A stretch of 49,056 nucleotides of DNA from JBBIQS01 sp037442205 (GTDB lineage Bacteria > Myxococcota > Myxococcia > Myxococcales > UBA5297), in contig JBBIQS010000060.1 in NCBI GenBank assembly GCA_037442205.1, positions 1-49,056 of the forward strand. Reading direction: 5' to 3'. Position numbers and translations under genes: made by a program. The notes under the pieces were generated by a model, which was given only the letters and a program-made list of their open reading frames with translations, was not told where the DNA came from and ran no database searches. Numbering within the stretch: position 1 is the first letter of the stretch; each line of letters begins with the position of its first letter. Of this stretch, positions 46,538-49,056 are shown piece after piece.

Positions 46538-47887
46538 ATGGAAGGCGCGATGACCGCACAGGAGATGCTCAAGGGCCTCTGGCGCCGGCGCAAGCTGGTG
46601 CTGTCGGTCTTCGCCCTGGTCTTCGCCGTGGGGGTGGCGGTGGTCGGGCTGACCCCGTCGCAGTGGCGGGCCACCAGCGTGGTGCGCATCCAGCCCCAGC
46701 GGCCGTCGGTGGAACTGGTGCTGGCCAACAACACCGTCCCCGCCGAGGAGCGGATGAAGACCGTCCGCCAGGAGCTCTTCGCCCGGCCGCTGCTGGAGAC
46801 GCTGGTCGGCGAGATGTCCCTCTTCCCCGAGGACCGGCAGAAGAAGGGGATGGCCGCGGCGGTGGAGGAGACGCGGGCGATGCTCGACGTCAAGGTGGAG
46901 GGGGAGACCGCCTTCGAGCTGACCGTCTCCGGGCCCGAGCCCGAGGTGGTGGCCGCCATCGCCAACCGGCTCCCGCAGCTCTACGCCGAGCAGGCGCTGG
47001 CCGAGCGCGCCGAGCAGGCCCAGCGGGCGGCGGCGCTGTTCGACGAGGAGATCGCCCGGCTCGGCAAGCTGGTCGAGGAGCAGGAGAAGCGGGTGGCCGA
47101 CTTCAAGCTGGCGCACCTGGGCGAGCTGCCCGAGCAGCTGGAGCCGAACATGCGCGCCCTGGAGCGGCTGACGGCGGCCCAGACCGCCCGCATCGAGGCC
47201 CGCCGGGAGCTGCTGCGGCGGGCGGCGGAGCTGATCCAGGCCCGCGCCGACCTGGGGACCGAGCTGGGGCAGATGCGGCGGCGCGAGCTGGAGCTGGCCA
47301 CCAACCTGGTCACCGCCCGCAGCCAGTGGACCGAGGACCACCCCGAGGTGGAGCGGCTCAAGCGCGAGATCGCCTCCGCCCGCGCCAAGCGCGAGGCCGC
47401 CGAGCAGCGGCTGGAGGACCCCTCGGGCGAGGGCTACCTGCGCTCGCAGGTCGCCTCCCTCGACGCCGAGATCGCCTCGCTGGAGCAGCAGGCCCAGCAG
47501 TACCGCCAGCGGATCGACAACACCGCCCGCTGGGCCCAGCAGCTGTCGGAGCTGACCCGGGACTACGAGGCCACCAAGGCCAAGCTGCAGTCGCTGCAGT
47601 CGCGCAAGGTGGAGGCCGAGGTGTCGCGCGAGCTGGAGGCCAAGGCCCGGGCCGGGCTGTTCCGGGTGCTCTCCGCCGCCGACGTCCCGGCCTCGCCGTT
47701 CAAGCCCAACCGCGCCACCGGGATCCTGGTGGCGCTGCTTTTGGCGCTGGGGGCCGGGGCGCTGGCCGGGATCTTCCTCGAGCTGCAGGACGACTCGGTG
47801 CGCCGGCTGGAGCAGGCCCGGGCGCTGTCGCTGCCGGTCTTGGCGCTGGTGCCCGACATCCCGGCCGGCGGCCGGGTGCGGCACTGA
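46538..47887 (+). CDS. Polysaccharide chain-length/co-polymerase protein (Wzz/GumC-like)
   Basis: A 449-aa inner-membrane protein with two membrane segments (about residues 19-40 and 395-417) enclosing a long coiled-coil periplasmic domain rich in Glu, Arg and Gln heptads. The Pro-containing approach to the second membrane helix, DVPASPFKPNRATG, is the Wzz signature. It lacks the kinase domain; that is the next gene, so this is the split form of Wzc. ATG 46538 has AGGAAGG upstream; ATG 46550 is also possible. Confidence 0.88.
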   Translation: MEGAMTAQEMLKGLWRRRKLVLSVFALVFAVGVAVVGLTPSQWRATSVVRIQPQRPSVELVLANNTVPAEERMKTVRQELFARPLLETLVGEMSLFPEDRQKKGMAAAVEETRAMLDVKVEGETAFELTVSGPEPEVVAAIANRLPQLYAEQALAERAEQAQRAAALFDEEIARLGKLVEEQEKRVADFKLAHLGELPEQLEPNMRALERLTAAQTARIEARRELLRRAAELIQARADLGTELGQMRRRELELATNLVTARSQWTEDHPEVERLKREIASARAKREAAEQRLEDPSGEGYLRSQVASLDAEIASLEQQAQQYRQRIDNTARWAQQLSELTRDYEATKAKLQSLQSRKVEAEVSRELEAKARAGLFRVLSAADVPASPFKPNRATGILVALLLALGAGALAGIFLELQDDSVRRLEQARALSLPVLALVPDIPAGGRVRH

Positions 47888-47927
47888 CCTGGCGGCCAGG
47901 GGGCGAAGGCAGGTGGAGGAGGGGACG

Positions 47928-48656
47928 ATGGACGAGGGGCTGCAGAGGACGGGCAACTTCCTGCCGCGGGCGGACAAGCGAGCCAACGAGCTGGCGATCG
48001 ATCGGCAGGTGGTGGCGATCAGCGCCCCCGGGTCGGTGGCCGCCGAGCAGTTCCGGGTGCTCTACCACCGCCTGGAGCAGGCCCGGGCGGTGCGGGCGTT
48101 CCGGACGCTGGCCTTCACCAGCGCGGTCAGCGGCGAGGGCAAGAGCCTGACCGCCGCCAACCTGGCGCTGGTGGCCGCCGCCGCCGACCCGACCCGCAAG
48201 GTGCTGCTGGTGGACGCCGACCTGCGCCGGCCGCGGCTGAACCTGCTGCTGGGGATCGACGGCCGCCCCGGGCTGGCGGACCTGCTCAGCGGCGAGGCCA
48301 CTGCCCAGGAGGTGGTGCGCAAGGTGCCGGGCAGCGCGCTCTTCGCCCTGCCGGCGGGGGCGCCGCGCCAGGACGCCGGCCAGCTCATCGCCAGCCCGGC
48401 GATGCGCACCTTCCTGGCCCGGGCCCGGGAGAGCTTCGACCAGGTGATCGTCGACGCCCCGCCGGTGCTGCCGGTGGCCGACGGCGCCTTGCTGGCGGCG
48501 ATGAGCGAGGCCACCGTGCTGGTGGTGCGCGCCGGGGTCACCAGCCGCTCGCTGGTGCGCCAGGCGGTGGAGGCGCTGGAGGGGTCCCGGCTGCTGGGGA
48601 GCGTGCTCAACGGGGTCGAGGCGGGGGAGGTGCCGTACCTGATGCGCACGCCGTGA
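47928..48656 (+). CDS. BY-type (CpsD/CapB-like) tyrosine kinase ATPase
   Basis: A 242-aa cytoplasmic P-loop kinase. It has Walker A in SAVSGEGKSLTAANLA (Lys72), Walker A' VLLVDADLRRP (Asp96, Asp98) and Walker B FDQVIVDAPPVLPVAD. It should pair with the preceding chain-length protein to control polymerisation. I chose ATG 47928 with GGAGGAGGGG upstream. Oddly, it has only two tyrosines, and the C-terminus (VPYLMRTP) holds one of them instead of the Tyr cluster that these kinases usually autophosphorylate. Confidence 0.88.
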   Translation: MDEGLQRTGNFLPRADKRANELAIDRQVVAISAPGSVAAEQFRVLYHRLEQARAVRAFRTLAFTSAVSGEGKSLTAANLALVAAAADPTRKVLLVDADLRRPRLNLLLGIDGRPGLADLLSGEATAQEVVRKVPGSALFALPAGAPRQDAGQLIASPAMRTFLARARESFDQVIVDAPPVLPVADGALLAAMSEATVLVVRAGVTSRSLVRQAVEALEGSRLLGSVLNGVEAGEVPYLMRTP

Positions 48657-48705
48657 GCGGGCGGGGGCCGCGGAGGCGAGTCGCGGCGGCGGGGGCGGTG
48701 GCACG

Positions 48706-49056
48706 GTGGTCAGAGTCTTCGGGCACTGGTGCTCGGCTCGGCGGATCGGCTTCTTCCTGGCGGAGCTGTCGGCGGCCATGGCCGGCTTCCTGCTGGCGGC
48801 CGAGCTCGGCTCGCGGGCCCTGGGCCGGCCGCCGCAGAGCTGGCTGGTGCTGCTGGCGGTTTCCTGCGCCGGCTCGATCCAGCTCGGGCTCTACCTGGGC
48901 GACCTCTACGACCCGGCGGTGGCCCGCGGCGACCGCTCCGACGGGGTGCGGCTGCTCAAGGCGATCGGGGCGGCGGTGGGGGCCTTCGCCGCGCTGTCGC
49001 TGTTGGTGCCGCGGCTGGCCTCCGGGGCGCTGCTGGGGGCAGTGGCGGCGGCGGTG
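48706..49056 (+). CDS. N-terminal part of a membrane sugar transferase (polyprenyl glycosylphosphotransferase-like), cut by the window end
   Basis: An open frame runs from GTG 48706 to the last base (117 codons). It starts VVRVFGHWCSARRIGFFLAE and has three likely membrane segments, with LGLYLGDLYDPAVARGDRSD between the second and third. This matches the N-terminal membrane region of WcaJ/WbaP-like initiating transferases of exopolysaccharide clusters, which load the first sugar phosphate on undecaprenyl phosphate. The catalytic domain is outside the window. The ribosome binding site is poor, so the exact start is uncertain. Confidence 0.65.
   Translation, partial: MVRVFGHWCSARRIGFFLAELSAAMAGFLLAAELGSRALGRPPQSWLVLLAVSCAGSIQLGLYLGDLYDPAVARGDRSDGVRLLKAIGAAVGAFAALSLLVPRLASGALLGAVAAAV

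Overview
The window is very GC-rich (around 70% by eye) and is densely packed with genes on both strands. The gene content points to a Myxococcota or other deltaproteobacterial lineage. The supporting features are a B12-dependent ribonucleotide reductase, an NtrC-type activator next to an exopolysaccharide operon, a PilZ protein, a four-PAS hybrid kinase, a lysine/alanine-rich tail of histone-H1 type, and small proteins of the kind seen in myxobacterial genomes. I saw no rRNA, tRNA, insertion sequence, phage module or CRISPR array. The taxonomic placement is inference from content, not from a marker search.

Layout. 1-7.6 kb: the tail of a regulator-like protein, valine-tRNA ligase with an unusual TPR plus Lys/Ala-rich extension, nadC, a LuxR-type regulator, a SRPBCC protein and a 57-aa small protein ending at a clear intrinsic terminator. 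7.9-10.7 kb: nrdJ on the minus strand, with a strong promoter and candidate NrdR boxes. 11.3-21.9 kb: a ten-gene, tightly overlapping plus-strand operon. It encodes inositol-3-phosphate synthase, a CDP-alcohol phosphatidyltransferase, a PimA-like glycosyltransferase, two acyltransferases, a metallophosphoesterase, a TolC-like protein, a MlaC-like lipid carrier, an RND/MMPL transporter and an exported START protein. 21.9-27.3 kb: hybrid kinase, DedA protein and SLC13-type permease on the minus strand. 27.4-34.8 kb: an RtcA-like protein without the catalytic histidine, a deoxyhypusine-synthase-like protein, an oxidoreductase, a metalloprotease-like protein, a pteridine-reductase-like SDR, a 42-bp tandem repeat, a haloalkane-dehalogenase-like hydrolase and a lipoprotein. 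35.0-42.6 kb: malQ, an A-type Fe-S carrier, rpsA, a GT51 transglycosylase, PilZ, a very basic 44-aa protein, a YtxH-like protein, a YqiA-like esterase and a small unknown. 42.8-49.06 kb: an NtrC-type regulator and the start of an exopolysaccharide operon (OPX lipoprotein, beta-barrel, chain-length protein, tyrosine kinase, truncated sugar transferase) behind a good sigma-54 promoter.

How the genes work together. The central operon reads as a complete route for making, glycosylating, acylating and exporting an inositol phospholipid in a Gram-negative cell. Inositol phosphate is made from glucose-6-phosphate and joined to CDP-diacylglycerol. The product may be dephosphorylated by the metallophosphoesterase, then glycosylated and acylated. 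It could then be moved across the envelope by the MMPL protein, the two exported lipid-binding proteins and the TolC-like channel. This resembles actinobacterial phosphatidylinositol mannoside synthesis rebuilt with outer-membrane parts, and it is the most interesting system here. The second coherent unit is the exopolysaccharide operon, which appears to be under sigma-54 control with its likely activator encoded just upstream.
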